The notes below the pieces were generated by a model that did not search any database, was not told the DNA's origin, and saw only the letters and a program-made list of their open reading frames with translations. From Pacificoceanicola sp049341065 (GTDB taxonomy: Bacteria > Pseudomonadota > Alphaproteobacteria > Rhodobacterales > Rhodobacteraceae): a stretch of 64,000 nucleotides of DNA. How positions within the stretch are numbered: position 1 is the first letter of the stretch; every line of letters starts with the position of its first letter. A program made the translations under genes and the position numbers. The stretch covers positions 420,053 to 484,052 of the forward strand of contig NZ_JBMPIX010000002.1 in NCBI RefSeq assembly GCF_049341065.1, written 5' to 3'. Of the stretch, positions 35,296 to 45,028 are shown piece by piece.

Positions 35296-36590
35296 CTATT
35301 CGTCGCGCGCGCGCCATTCCCTGGCCCTCAACAATGCGTTGGCACCGATATGAAGGAAAGGCTGTGGCGGCAGGCGCTTTGGCCGTGCCTCGCCCTGGAA
35401 ATGCTGGGTGATGATGCTGGTCTCGCCGCAGGCCAATTCGGCCGCTGCGAGCCCGGTCAGCGTGCCGCGCACCGTACCAAGGCCTTTTTGCACGCAGGCG
35501 GACCACAGGTCCTCATACAGTTGCCGCGTGACCGAGACACCGTTGCGCGCCAAACACAGATGCCCGGCCCAAGCTGAATCCATGCCCGATCCAGCAAGCT
35601 GGGGAAAGCGCTGGTCGAACTTGCGCCGCATGGTGCGCGATGCGCGCGCCAGGGCGCCGTGTTGCGGGCGCGTGTCGAGGCGCAGCGTGGCACAGGTGCG
35701 GACCACGATGCGGTTGCCCCCCTGCCCCGTGTCGATCCGGCGCACCGTGGTACCCATCGGGTCCGAGGGCGTTATGCCCCAGCGCGATTGCCCGCCCAGA
35801 CGCGCCAGAGTTTCCCCGCCCAATTCAGGTGTCATGACGGCATAGAGAAGCAGTTGCATCAACCGCGCGTGCTCAAACCCGAAGCTTTTAAGATGGCGAT
35901 TTACCGTCAGGATCACATGCGGCGCCGTCACGTTCCGACGCGGGGTTGCCACCTGCCAGTCAGGGCCAGCGCGCTCGATCGCGGTGGCGGGCGAACCCTC
36001 AAAGGCATAACCGCCCTCGGCCTGCAGGCCAGCAGCCAGCCCCCGGATATAGCCCGCCGGTTGCAACATGACCGTCCCCGGCGAAATGAGCCCGGAGCGA
36101 TAGTGCCGCGCCCCCGTCACCTCGAACATAGCCTTCTCGTCAAGCACCTCGCAACGCTCGCCCAGTGCCTCGAGGTGGCGGGCGTAGGCGACGTTGTGAT
36201 CTTGCGCTGCAGCGCTCACCGCGCCGTTCAACTTGCCGCCCGGGTCAAAGAAATTGCGGTCGTTGTCGTAGTGTTCGACCGCCTCTGCTGCAAAACCTAT
36301 GGCCCGCCGATTCAGCGCGATCATGGTCCGGTCGTCGCCTGCGCCCGCGTAGTACTCGGACTGAAGGTCGTGCGGCAGGTCGATCATGAAGCCCGAGTTG
36401 CGCCCCGACGCGCCCGCCGCGATGCGCCCGGCGTCCAGCACCACGATCCGCGCGCCGGGTTGCAGTTGCCTCAGCCGCAGCGCTGCCATCAGCCCGGCAG
36501 GACATGCGCCGCAGGTTGCGGTTCAAGGATCGCATTCCAGCCCGTCGGCCCCAATTGAACCGGCAGGCGTCTGGCCCGATAAGCGATCAA
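35296..36590 (-). pseudogene. D-amino-acid/hydroxyproline dehydrogenase, FAD motif lost
   Basis: The C-terminal 397 codons (from 36489) are a FAD-dependent DAO-family oxidoreductase beginning at A-A-L-R-L-R-Q-L with R-N-S-G-F-M-I-D-L-P. The real N-terminus is readable upstream in another frame (36590 to about 36493: L-P-V-Q ... G-W-N-A-I-L-E-P-Q-P-A-A-H-V-L). Between the two, around 36493-36505, the segment that should carry the G-x-G-x-x-G dinucleotide-binding loop is missing and the frame changes. The protein could not bind FAD normally. It was probably a D-hydroxyproline dehydrogenase, by context. Confidence 0.75.
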
Positions 36591-36624
36591 TCCACGGCCT
36601 CGTCGCAGGCCAAGGGAGGCACGC

Positions 36625-37448
36625 TCAATTCCCGCGCTCCGCCTGAATCTCGGCAATCGTCCGTGTCAAGACGTGCACCACATCTTCAAATGCGCGCATT
36701 TCGTCCCCGTTCAGCCCTTCAAGCGGCGGGCGCACCACGGAACAGTCAATTCCGTTCATCGTCACGCCATGCTTGATCGTCTGGACAAACTTGTCGCCCT
36801 GTTCCAGCACGCGCATCAACGGCATCATGGCGGACATGATGCAGCGGCCATTGGCAAAGTTCCCCTCAACCACGCAAGCGTTGTAGAACGCAACATGTTC
36901 AGCGGGCAGAAAGTTCGACCCACCGCAGACCCAAAAGGGCGCCCCCCAGGCAAAGAACTTCAGCGCCTGATCGTTCATGCCGCAGCCCAACTGAATGTGC
37001 GGGTCATTGTAGAGCATGATCGACAGGTCGGCAGCCTTGTCGATGGCCAGCGCATTCAGTGCGTTTTCGCGGTCCATCGGCACCGAACACGGCGGTGAGG
37101 CCAGCAGTATCGCGTCAGCGCCCATGTCGCGCGCCGCAGTGGCCAAGTCGTTTGATTCGCTGGTCAGCATCGCAGCCGTCCCAATCACCACAGGCACGCG
37201 GCCTTTAACCTTCTTCATGGTAAAGCACGCGATCTCGATCCGTTCAGCAACGGTCTGGGCGTAGTTTTCGCCCGTGGACCCGCCAGAAATCAGGCCATGC
37301 GCCCTTGCGAAATCAGCCCGTTAATGACCTCCCCGAGCGCCTCCCAAGACACGGAAAGATCACCGTGAAAGGGCATGACGACAGGTGTGTAGATGCCATC
37401 AAAGCGGAAGCGTGGAGTCGTGTCTGTCTCATCCCGTTGTTGTTCGCT
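36625..37448 (-). pseudogene. DapA-family lyase/deaminase, one-base frameshift
   Basis: From 37321 to 36625 the frame reads H-G-L-I-S-G-G-S-T-G-E-N-Y-A-Q-T ... V-V-I-G-T-A, a dihydrodipicolinate-synthase-family enzyme. The preceding N-terminus (F-D-G-I-Y-T-P-V-V-M-P-F ... I-N-G-L-I-S-Q-G) is intact in a different frame, and the two meet at a GGG run at 37302-37304 (plus strand ccc); one extra G would restore the gene. No start codon is left upstream of F-D-G-I-Y, since the frame stops at 37449. In hydroxyproline pathways this family deaminates pyrroline-hydroxycarboxylate. Confidence 0.75.
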
Positions 37449-37800
37449 TCACGGATCGACATGCGCAATCCGCATGTGGCACGGGCCATCAAGATCATGC
37501 GCGACGGGCTGGTAACCCCGATCTCTCCCATCGTCATTGCCGAGGAACTGGGCATTTCGGTCCGACAGCTGGAACGACTCTTTGGGCACTATTTCAACAC
37601 CAGCCCCAAGCGGTATTACATGGAACTGCGCAGGGACCACGCTCGCAACCTGCTATTGCAAACCGAGACGTCGGTTTCGGAGGTCGTTTGAGCCAAGCGT
37701 TTGCACACGGCGCGTTATCGCGGGCATTTCACACCCGAGTCAGTTTGCGCGCTACAGATGCTTTCGGGCGTGCATGGCGTATTCAAGCCAGACGGGAAAG
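37446..37800 (+). pseudogene. AraC family regulator remnant
   Basis: Only the DNA-binding C-terminus survives: N-P-H-V-A-R-A-I-K-I-M, then I-A-E-E-L-G-I-S-V-R-Q-L-E-R-L-F and S-P-K-R-Y-Y-M-E-L-R. The frame stops at 37689-37691 after S-V-S-E-V-V; the second helix-turn-helix (P-S-Q-F-A-R-Y) appears in another frame. The amoylase-type N-terminal domain is absent. It is divergent from the DapA remnant and was probably its regulator; the deletion joins both 5' ends. Confidence 0.7.
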
Positions 37801-40256
37801 CCATCATCCCCGGACAGGGACAGGTATCTACGCGTCACTGCGTCAATGCCAATATCACCGTCCGCCTTGGCCGCCCGCGCTGCATCCTTGTCGAATTGGA
37901 CAAGAGCACCGGTCAACTGCCTTTCGCGTTTGGCCTCGAATTGGTCGATCGCCTCCCGATATGCGATCCGGTCCTTGTAGGGGGCGAAGACTGACTTGAA
38001 ATCCCTGAACCAGGATGCGCTCCCGTCAAGCCCATGCAAGTCGGCCTCGAAGCTTTCGAGTTCGTGCAGCATTCCAGCAAGTACCGCATCAAGGATCGCC
38101 TGTCTCTTGGTGTCGACGCGACGCAGGAAAGGATCGGCGATGTGTTGCGCCACATCGGTCAACCGGCTGGAGATCACTTCGGCGCGCTGTTCCAGAGCAT
38201 CAAGCGACGCCGAGCTGTCGTTCAGGCCTTCGATTGCCAAGAGTTCCGGTTCCAGTAACGGGCTCAGGATTTGGGCTTGCTGACTTTCAGCCCGGTCCCT
38301 TACGCCAGCGCGGTGGTCGGCCTGCAGATAGGGCTGATAGGCGGTGCGCGCTGTCGCAATCGCCGCTAGTGCATCAAGCTTTGCGTCAAGATCAGGCAAT
38401 GCATCGATCCTTGCAAAGTCTGCTTCGGCCTCGTGATGGGCCAGAACGTCCAACCGTTCGGTCGCAACCTGCTGAACTTGCCCCCTTTCACTTGGCCAAA
38501 GCGCCGCCGCATTGTCCGACAGAACCGCTTTCAGCCGCTGGTCAAGCACTGCCGCAGCCTCAAGCGTGGGGACGGCCATCATTTCGCCGATCAGCCCCTC
38601 GGTTTGATGCCGGATGACCCGTGTCCCACGGATCGCATGGATGATGGCAGGTGCCCCGAAACTGGTCAGCGGCTTGTCGAGACTACCCCGCAAACCCCGA
38701 TTGGCCACCGATAGGCCAACCAACTTGTTGCGATAGAAGGGATCGCTTCCGCAGGTCTGGGAAATATCCTGCGCAAGCTTGATGCGATCCGCGACCGGCA
38801 TCACATCATAAGGCGCCCCGAAGAGCGGCACAAAATCATCGTCGGCAAAAAGCATGACCATTCGAGGGAAGACCGTCCCTAGCGGATCTGTCCGGATCGA
38901 CATCTCGGGATATTCCGTCCCGGCCTTGGCCAGCCAATTCACGACCGCTTCACAACGCTGCTGTCGAGATGCATTGCTGAAATACAGCCCGCTCCCCGCT
39001 GCCTTAACCGTTGGCACCCGAGAGGGCGTGACTTCAGTCACGCGCTGCAAATCGGTTTCAGAGCAGGACCCACCCTTGTAGGCGAAATGAAGAGCTTCCT
39101 TGCCGTCTCCTTGATCGAACGTGAACTCCCGGGGGCCCGTCCGTGCTACACCGCCCGACACAATCGACGCGACGACGGCTTGCCACGCTTCATTATCAGA
39201 CGCCCGGCGCGCGACAACCGACAGCCTTGGGACGCCTTCATTTATTGCCGTGGGTCCGGCGACATTCAGCATTCCGGTCATTTGATCGCCGATTCTGTTG
39301 TCAAGCGTGAGGCTGAGTGTCCTCTTGCCGTCCCGGCATATGGTCACGCCTTCCCAAGTCCCGGCCAGACCATCACCCGCCGCGGCAGCCGTTGCCACGG
39401 CTTCCGCGCCATCGCCATGTTTGTTGAATTCGACGTAATCGCATCCTTTCGTCTGCCCGGTGAACTGGTTGGACACGGGATCAAAGCGCAACCTCAGATC
39501 CGTAAGCGCCCAGGCATCGGCAACGACGCGCTCGCCATCCCGCAACCGCCCAACGGTTTGCAATGTCCGCATCGCAAAGCTCTGCGTGTCCGCATCCCAA
39601 ATGCCATAAACCAAATTGCGCGCGGGATAGATGACATTCGGCTTCGAGGGCGTGCTGCGACGATATTCAATGTCTGCAAGAATGTTTCCTTCATGCGCGG
39701 GAACGATTGTCATCTCTGCAGGCGCATTCCATGTGCCGCAATTCTGAAAGCCACCCGACCAGTCGCCAATCGCCTCGGGCAGCGCCGGTTTGGGCGTGTC
39801 CTTCATGAACCGAAGGTCCTTGCACCCTCCGAAATCGACCTTAACCGCGTCGTCCGATCCGCTGTTCCGAAGCTCGAACCGCTTGCCGCCGGGTATGCCC
39901 TTTCGCACGGCGTATTTCATTGCGACGGCGCCGTCGGGCTTCGTTCCGCTTGAGTAAAGCAGCCCGTAAATCAGGTCTCCGCCGGACTTGGCTTTGGGGA
40001 AAAGTTGAAAATACGCCCTTTGCTCGAAATTGCTCATGGTCAGAAGCTTTGCTTCGAACGCCTCTTCCTTGCCTTTTCTGAATTTGCAAGAAAATTGAGA
40101 GGACCAGATGCCGTCTGGAATCGCCGTCCCTGCCCAACTGGTCCCGGGGAGCGCCAAAAACATCGCGACGGCAAGAACTGCAGAAAACTGCCGCATGGCA
40201 GAGCACTTAAGTCGAAATTTCTTGGATGTGGCAGATTTTTTTAGTTTGCGAGGCAT
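37752..40256 (-). CDS. Exported protein of unknown function
   Basis: 834 residues from ATG 40256, or 814 from ATG 40196. The second choice starts directly with a signal peptide (M-R-Q-F-S-A-V-L-A-V-A-M-F-L-A-L ... S-W-A); the first overlaps the upstream gene by 16 bp. The mature part has repeated modules with Cys pairs and G-x-W-x-G patterns in the first half (beta-rich, about residues 45-410) and a long alpha-helical, Ala/Asp-rich second half that looks like coiled coil (about 540-800). I recognise no family. It is paired with another exported protein gene. Confidence 0.7.
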   Translation of the reverse strand: MPRKLKKSATSKKFRLKCSAMRQFSAVLAVAMFLALPGTSWAGTAIPDGIWSSQFSCKFRKGKEEAFEAKLLTMSNFEQRAYFQLFPKAKSGGDLIYGLLYSSGTKPDGAVAMKYAVRKGIPGGKRFELRNSGSDDAVKVDFGGCKDLRFMKDTPKPALPEAIGDWSGGFQNCGTWNAPAEMTIVPAHEGNILADIEYRRSTPSKPNVIYPARNLVYGIWDADTQSFAMRTLQTVGRLRDGERVVADAWALTDLRLRFDPVSNQFTGQTKGCDYVEFNKHGDGAEAVATAAAAGDGLAGTWEGVTICRDGKRTLSLTLDNRIGDQMTGMLNVAGPTAINEGVPRLSVVARRASDNEAWQAVVASIVSGGVARTGPREFTFDQGDGKEALHFAYKGGSCSETDLQRVTEVTPSRVPTVKAAGSGLYFSNASRQQRCEAVVNWLAKAGTEYPEMSIRTDPLGTVFPRMVMLFADDDFVPLFGAPYDVMPVADRIKLAQDISQTCGSDPFYRNKLVGLSVANRGLRGSLDKPLTSFGAPAIIHAIRGTRVIRHQTEGLIGEMMAVPTLEAAAVLDQRLKAVLSDNAAALWPSERGQVQQVATERLDVLAHHEAEADFARIDALPDLDAKLDALAAIATARTAYQPYLQADHRAGVRDRAESQQAQILSPLLEPELLAIEGLNDSSASLDALEQRAEVISSRLTDVAQHIADPFLRRVDTKRQAILDAVLAGMLHELESFEADLHGLDGSASWFRDFKSVFAPYKDRIAYREAIDQFEAKRERQLTGALVQFDKDAARAAKADGDIGIDAVTRRYLSLSGDDGFPVWLEYAMHARKHL

Positions 40257-41116
40257 GAAATTACCCGTTCGCTGGTGTCACCATGGCTTGCTGAAATCGC
40301 CACAACTTCTTTGAAATCACCCTCAAGCGTTATCCACTCGGCGTCGGACAGCCCGCCAGTGTCGAGCGCACCGACAATACAGCCGCACAAATTTTCGCGG
40401 TCGAAAAGCTTGGTCTTTGAAAACTGGTCGATGCAACGCGATCGCGCGTTGTCACGAAAGGCGAGCTGCTGCGCCTTTTCTTGGCGTAGGGCTTCCTTCT
40501 CGCGCTCTTCCGCTTGTCTTGCCGCCTCGGCGGGAGAAAGTCGCCCCGGCCACCCATTCGCGTAGGCGGCGATGTTGTCCAGCACGCGTTTCGTCACTGG
40601 GCTTTCACAATCGTGGCTGTCGAGCAGCACCTTCATGTCGTAGACCGCGCTTTCATCGACGCTCTGGATAGAGCCCGCCCGTTGGGACGAATCGATAAGA
40701 ACTGACACAGGCTGCCCACTTTGAATGGCCTCGGCATAGTCCCGAAGCCTTTCGAGAACGTTTGTCACGGCCTCCGGGCTAGCGCTTGTGACGACCAGCT
40801 TTCCCAGCAGGCCATTCGACACGCCCGGCTTGTCAAGCTTCCAGCAGTCACCTGGAATGTTCGCACCGAACTGTTTGAAAGCCTCAAATGCCGCATAGAG
40901 ATACCTTGGCCTCAGATCGCTGCCGACGATATTTGTTTTGAGACCCTCACTCAGCTCCAGATAATCGAAATTGCCGGTCTCCAATCCCCGCATCATCTTA
41001 GGCTGAGAAAAGTTCGCCAGGTCAATATCTTCCTCAGCGGCCACGGGCCCAGGAAAGGCCGCAACAAGCAGCATCGCAAAAAGAACTTTGATACGGTATC
41101 GACGTTTTTCCAGCAT
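40241..41116 (-). CDS. Exported protein of unknown function
   Basis: 291 residues from ATG 41116 (a GTG at 41128 is possible). A signal peptide is clear: K-R-R-Y-R-I-K then V-L-F-A-M-L-L-V-A-A-F ending P-V-A-A. The mature protein contains five Cys, a Lys/Glu/Gln-rich helix at about residues 195-225 that is probably coiled coil, and C-G-C near residue 245. No family is recognised. Its end overlaps the next exported-protein gene, so both are likely co-translated. Confidence 0.7.
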   Translation of the reverse strand: MLEKRRYRIKVLFAMLLVAAFPGPVAAEEDIDLANFSQPKMMRGLETGNFDYLELSEGLKTNIVGSDLRPRYLYAAFEAFKQFGANIPGDCWKLDKPGVSNGLLGKLVVTSASPEAVTNVLERLRDYAEAIQSGQPVSVLIDSSQRAGSIQSVDESAVYDMKVLLDSHDCESPVTKRVLDNIAAYANGWPGRLSPAEAARQAEEREKEALRQEKAQQLAFRDNARSRCIDQFSKTKLFDRENLCGCIVGALDTGGLSDAEWITLEGDFKEVVAISASHGDTSERVISCLAN

Positions 41117-41771
41117 CCAAATCACCACGATGTCGAAAGAACCTACTCAGGGTTCAGAAAAAAATCTGTCATGATGCTTTTTGCGCAAACCAAATACGCC
41201 GCACCTCGGACGATCTACAGCATGCAGATCCCGCGCATCATGCAAGCAATCTTGAAGGATTATCGCAACAAGCGCAAATAAAGAGAGGGTGAGCTGGTGG
41301 CGTGACATCGGTAACGGTGCCGGCCAGAGGGTGCAGACGACCATACCGCTGAGCCATTTGGCAAGGTTCGTCCGACCTGAACGATCATTCAGCCGGTTTC
41401 AGTCCGCGGCATTACCTGTGGTCCACGGATCGACGGAACTATTTGCAATTCGCTGTAACTTGACGTCCGGGCCCTTTGAGCCACCAAACCGGGTGCCTCC
41501 CCCGTAAGCTCGGAACAGAACCGTCAGGCCGAAAATTCCTCCAACTATTTGTATCTTATGTATTATCCTTGGCGCGCCAATCTCTTTGACGTGCAAGCCA
41601 GCACTCATGGGATCAATCAAAGCGTTGAAAAGACGGCTTGGGCCAAAGAATTCCAGGCGCGTGAATTCAGTATTTCTCGGAACCCTTTGTTAAGGGTGCA
41701 TCCGTATTCCTTCTGGCTGTCAATTGTGCCGATGAGCGGCGCGCATGGTGCCACGAAGGAACGGTTTCACG
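41117..41771. other. Intergenic region upstream of the chemotaxis operon
   Basis: 655 bp between divergent units. I found no supported gene; a 36-codon frame from 41172 lacks a ribosome site. The GC content drops in 41500-41720, which fits the che promoter area. Confidence 0.45.
41682..41697. promoter_or_regulatory. Inverted repeat upstream of the che operon
   Basis: ACCCTT-tgtt-AAGGGT, a perfect 6-bp dyad, 75 bp before the first che gene. It contains GTTAAGG, close to a CtrA half-site, and CtrA controls motility genes in this group. Assignment to CtrA is speculative. Confidence 0.35.
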
Positions 41772-42056
41772 ATGCAAGACATTAACTTTCACGCTCTGGG
41801 GGCCTCCCGGGCACGTTCGGGTGAGGATCCTCTGGTTCCTTTCCTGCTGAACGCCCGCAAAGCCCCTGTGACGATCTCGGCCCGCGATGTCCAACGACTG
41901 GACGCGCATCGGCTCCAACTGCTTCTGGTGGCTGAAAAACAATGGTGCGCTGACGGGCTGCTTTTTCAGGTGACCGACATGACACCGGCCTTCCGTGAAG
42001 GCCTGGAACGACTTGGGCTTGGGCCCAATCACTTCGACAAGGAGATGCCGCAATGA
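41772..42056 (+). CDS. STAS-domain-like protein of the che operon
   Basis: 94 residues from ATG 41772, AAGGAA 11 nt upstream. The pattern (V-T-I-S-A-R-D-V-Q-R-L-D-A-H-R-L-Q-L-L-L-V-A, then L-L-F-Q-V-T-D-M-T-P-A-F-R-E-G-L-E-R-L-G-L) matches the STAS/MlaB-type fold seen at the head of roseobacter chemotaxis operons. The usual phosphorylatable Ser is not obvious. Its stop overlaps the cheY start by 4 bp. Role in the pathway unknown. Confidence 0.7.
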   Translation: MQDINFHALGASRARSGEDPLVPFLLNARKAPVTISARDVQRLDAHRLQLLLVAEKQWCADGLLFQVTDMTPAFREGLERLGLGPNHFDKEMPQ

Positions 42057-42427
42057 CAACGAAGGTGCTTGCCATCGATGATTCACGCACCATCCGCAAT
42101 CTTCTGCGGGTGTCTCTGGAAGGGGCAGGATTTGAGTTTCATTCCGCCGAAGATGGGCAGGAAGGGGTCGAAGTCTTTCCCGACGTTGATCCTGACGTCG
42201 TGATTACCGACATCAATATGCCAAGAATGGACGGTTTTGGCGTTATCGACACGCTTCGCAGCGGTCCGAACAAGACCAACGTACCAATTCTGGTTCTCAC
42301 CACGGAAAGTTCGGACGAGCTGAAGTCACGGGCTCGCAATTCCGGTGCAACCGGATGGATTGTCAAACCCTTCGACGATGCCTCTTTGGTTTCCGTTCTC
42401 AAGAGATTGACGGGGCATGTAAGCTGA
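42053..42427 (+). CDS. cheY: Chemotaxis response regulator CheY (first copy)
   Basis: 124-residue single receiver domain. Acidic pocket I-D-D-S near residue 8, phospho-acceptor D in D-V-V-I-T-D-I-N-M-P at about residue 52, T/S at V-L-T-T-E-S and the K of V-K-P-F near 104. The gene couples to cheA through a TGATG overlap. It is expected to be phosphorylated by CheA and act on the flagellar switch or as a phosphate sink; a second cheY lies downstream. Confidence 0.92.
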   Translation: MTTKVLAIDDSRTIRNLLRVSLEGAGFEFHSAEDGQEGVEVFPDVDPDVVITDINMPRMDGFGVIDTLRSGPNKTNVPILVLTTESSDELKSRARNSGATGWIVKPFDDASLVSVLKRLTGHVS

Positions 42428-44568
42428 TGTCTGGGAATTCGATCCGCGACACCTTTTTTGAGGAATGCGAAGAGCTCCTCGAAGCACTGGTAGAAGGTCT
42501 CTCTCAAATGGAAGAGGCGCCCGACGACATGGATGTTGTCAACGCCGTCTTCCGCTCGGTGCACTCGATCAAGGGCGGCGCCGGGGCTTTCAAATTGGAC
42601 CGTCTTGTCAATTTCGCGCACACGTTTGAAACCGTGATGGACAAAGTGCGTGATCGCGAGCTCGAGGTAGACGAAAAACTGATCAGCCTGTTTCATCGAT
42701 CAGGCGACATGTTGTCCGATCTGGTTGCTTCAGCGCGCGACGACACCGATCTTGACGCCTCGAATGAAACCGGCTTGATCAAGGAATTGGAAGACTACCT
42801 CGGTCCCGAAACGGTCGAAGAAGAATTCAGTTTTGAAGCAATGTCATTGGACATTGGCGACCCGCCAGCAATCGAGCTTGATATTCCGACCACCGAAGTT
42901 TCCGGCCAAAAGCTATTCAAGATACACTTCAAGCCGCAAAAGAGCCTTTACGAGAATGGGCACGAACCTCTTCTCATTTTTGATGCCTTGGCAGAGTTGG
43001 GGCAATTCAAAGCGACTGTCGACCTCGGCGGCCTCCCTGAATTCGATGCTTTCGACCCCTCTGACTCAGTTCTGTCATGGGAGCTTGAACTGGCGACGAA
43101 CGAACCGGAGACATCTCTTCACGAAGTTTTCGAATTCGTGGAAGGCCTGTGCGATCTGGGAATTTCCGTAGAAGAAGGTGCCGTAGCCGCCGAGCAAGCC
43201 TTGGCTATACCGTTTTCGGCGCCTGAACCGGCTATTGATCCTGTGGACATTGAACCAAAAAAGCCTGAGGCCGCGCCTTCGGCCCAAGCAGTCGAGCCTA
43301 GCAAACCTGCCCAGTCGGCTGCAGCGCAGTCGAAGGAGTCTCGCGGCCCCAAGCCAACTTTGCGCGTAGATCTGGACCGCGTTGATCGCCTGATCAACAC
43401 GGTAGGCGAGCTGATTATCAACCAGGCGATGATATCGCAACGGATTGAAGAGCTTGACCTGCCAACCGTAGCGCATTTGACGAACGAACTTGAAGCCTAC
43501 AAGCTCTTGGCTCGCGACATACAAGAAGGCGTAATGGCTATTCGAGCCCAACCGGTCAAGCCGCTTTTCCAGCGCATGTCTCGGATCGTTCGCGAAGCTT
43601 CTGATGCCACCGGCAAGAAAGCCAAATTGGTCACTGTCGGGGACTCGACCGAAGTTGACAAAACAGTGATCGAGCGTTTGGCTGATCCACTGACGCATAT
43701 GGTGCGCAACGCGGTCGACCACGGATTGGAAAGCCCGGAAGATCGCGAGGCCGCAGGCAAAGATACAATCGGAACAATCAGATTGTCGGCCTCACATCGG
43801 TCGGGCAGCGTGTTTATCGAAATCGCTGATGACGGCGCGGGTTTGAACCGCGAACGAATCCTGGCCAAGGCTATAGAAAAAGAATTGGTCGCCCCGGACG
43901 CTGAATTGTCGGAACCGGAAATTGATAACTTGCTGTTTCTTCCCGGCTTTTCGACGGCTGGTCAGGTATCGAACCTGTCCGGACGCGGCGTGGGAATGGA
44001 CGTTGTCAAGAATGCAGTACAAGCGCTCGGTGGCCGGGTGTCCATCAGTTCGACCCCGGGAAAAGGAACGACATTTACGATCGTCCTGCCTTTGACACTT
44101 GCCGTAATGGATGGCTTTGTTATCTCGGTTTCCGACCAAACGATGGTCATTCCGATTGCTTCGATCCTCGAGACAATCCGCCCGAGCACACGCGACATTC
44201 ATATCATCGGCACAGACAGCGAAGTGGTCAGCGTTCGCGGCTCCTACGTGCCTATAGTGGATGTAGCGCAATCTCTTGGATTGGCTGACAAACCCGAGCA
44301 CGCGCAGACAGGCATTCTTTTGTTGGTTTCGACCGAGGCAAATGGCCTGACTGCACTTCGTGTTTCGTCGATCCACGATCAGCGACAAGTCGTCATCAAA
44401 AGCCTAGAAAGCAACTACACTGCGATCCCAGGCGTTTCGGCCGCCACCATCCTTGGGGATGGAAAAATCGCCCTGATCCTCGACCCGGAAGAATTGATCC
44501 GCCTTGGCCACATAACAGGCACGGATTCCCTAGCACAGCAGACCAGAATGGAGCTTCGTCATGGCTGA
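42427..44568 (+). CDS. cheA: Chemotaxis histidine kinase CheA
   Basis: 713 residues from ATG 42427. The HPt domain carries H46 in V-H-S-I-K-G-G-A-G. An acidic linker with a CheY-binding-like segment follows (about 150-310), then the dimerisation domain (R-V-D-L-D-R-V-D-R-L-I-N-T-V-G-E-L), the ATPase N box (H-M-V-R-N-A-V-D-H-G-L-E), G1 (D-D-G-A-G-L) and G2 (G-R-G-V-G-M-D-V-V) boxes, and a C-terminal CheW-like domain. It is a full-length CheA. Overlaps cheW by 8 bp. Confidence 0.97.
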   Translation: MSGNSIRDTFFEECEELLEALVEGLSQMEEAPDDMDVVNAVFRSVHSIKGGAGAFKLDRLVNFAHTFETVMDKVRDRELEVDEKLISLFHRSGDMLSDLVASARDDTDLDASNETGLIKELEDYLGPETVEEEFSFEAMSLDIGDPPAIELDIPTTEVSGQKLFKIHFKPQKSLYENGHEPLLIFDALAELGQFKATVDLGGLPEFDAFDPSDSVLSWELELATNEPETSLHEVFEFVEGLCDLGISVEEGAVAAEQALAIPFSAPEPAIDPVDIEPKKPEAAPSAQAVEPSKPAQSAAAQSKESRGPKPTLRVDLDRVDRLINTVGELIINQAMISQRIEELDLPTVAHLTNELEAYKLLARDIQEGVMAIRAQPVKPLFQRMSRIVREASDATGKKAKLVTVGDSTEVDKTVIERLADPLTHMVRNAVDHGLESPEDREAAGKDTIGTIRLSASHRSGSVFIEIADDGAGLNRERILAKAIEKELVAPDAELSEPEIDNLLFLPGFSTAGQVSNLSGRGVGMDVVKNAVQALGGRVSISSTPGKGTTFTIVLPLTLAVMDGFVISVSDQTMVIPIASILETIRPSTRDIHIIGTDSEVVSVRGSYVPIVDVAQSLGLADKPEHAQTGILLLVSTEANGLTALRVSSIHDQRQVVIKSLESNYTAIPGVSAATILGDGKIALILDPEELIRLGHITGTDSLAQQTRMELRHG

Positions 44569-45028
44569 AACCGCTGAAGTCCGCAACGACTCGCAGTTCG
44601 AATTCATCACCTTCTCGGCTGGGGGGCAGAGCTTTTGTCTCGAAATCACTCAGATCCGTGAAATTCGGCGATGGACACCAGTCACCGCGCTTCCTCACAC
44701 GCCAGCGGATGTCTTGGGGGTTATGAACTTGCGCGGGGCGGTAATCCCCATTTTTGACCTCGCCGCTCGGTTCGGTCTGGGTGCAACGCCTGCAAATGAG
44801 CGAAACGTCGTCATCGTGGCCGCTGTCGAAGGCACCACAATCGGCCTTTTGGTCGAATCCGTTTCTGAAATCCTGTCTGTCGAGAAAAGCGCCATCCAAG
44901 AGACCCCGGATATCAAATCAGATGCAACAAAGCATAGCATCCTTGGCATGATTTCGGTCGATGAATCCATGGTTCGCGTTGTGAATCTCGATGCTGTTCT
45001 GGAAGCCGGAAAAGGCGTGCCCGGATGA
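44561..45028 (+). CDS. cheW: Chemotaxis coupling protein CheW
   Basis: 155 residues: a single CheW domain with F-I-T-F-S-A-G-G-Q-S-F at the start, I-R-E-I-R-R-W-T, and V-M-N-L-R-G-A-V-I-P-I-F-D-L near residue 55. It links CheA to chemoreceptors at the membrane array. No receptor gene is in this operon. Confidence 0.95.
   Translation: MAETAEVRNDSQFEFITFSAGGQSFCLEITQIREIRRWTPVTALPHTPADVLGVMNLRGAVIPIFDLAARFGLGATPANERNVVIVAAVEGTTIGLLVESVSEILSVEKSAIQETPDIKSDATKHSILGMISVDESMVRVVNLDAVLEAGKGVPG

Noticed and set aside
41172..41281. 36-codon plus-strand frame before the che operon
   Set aside because: No ribosome site and no conserved features.
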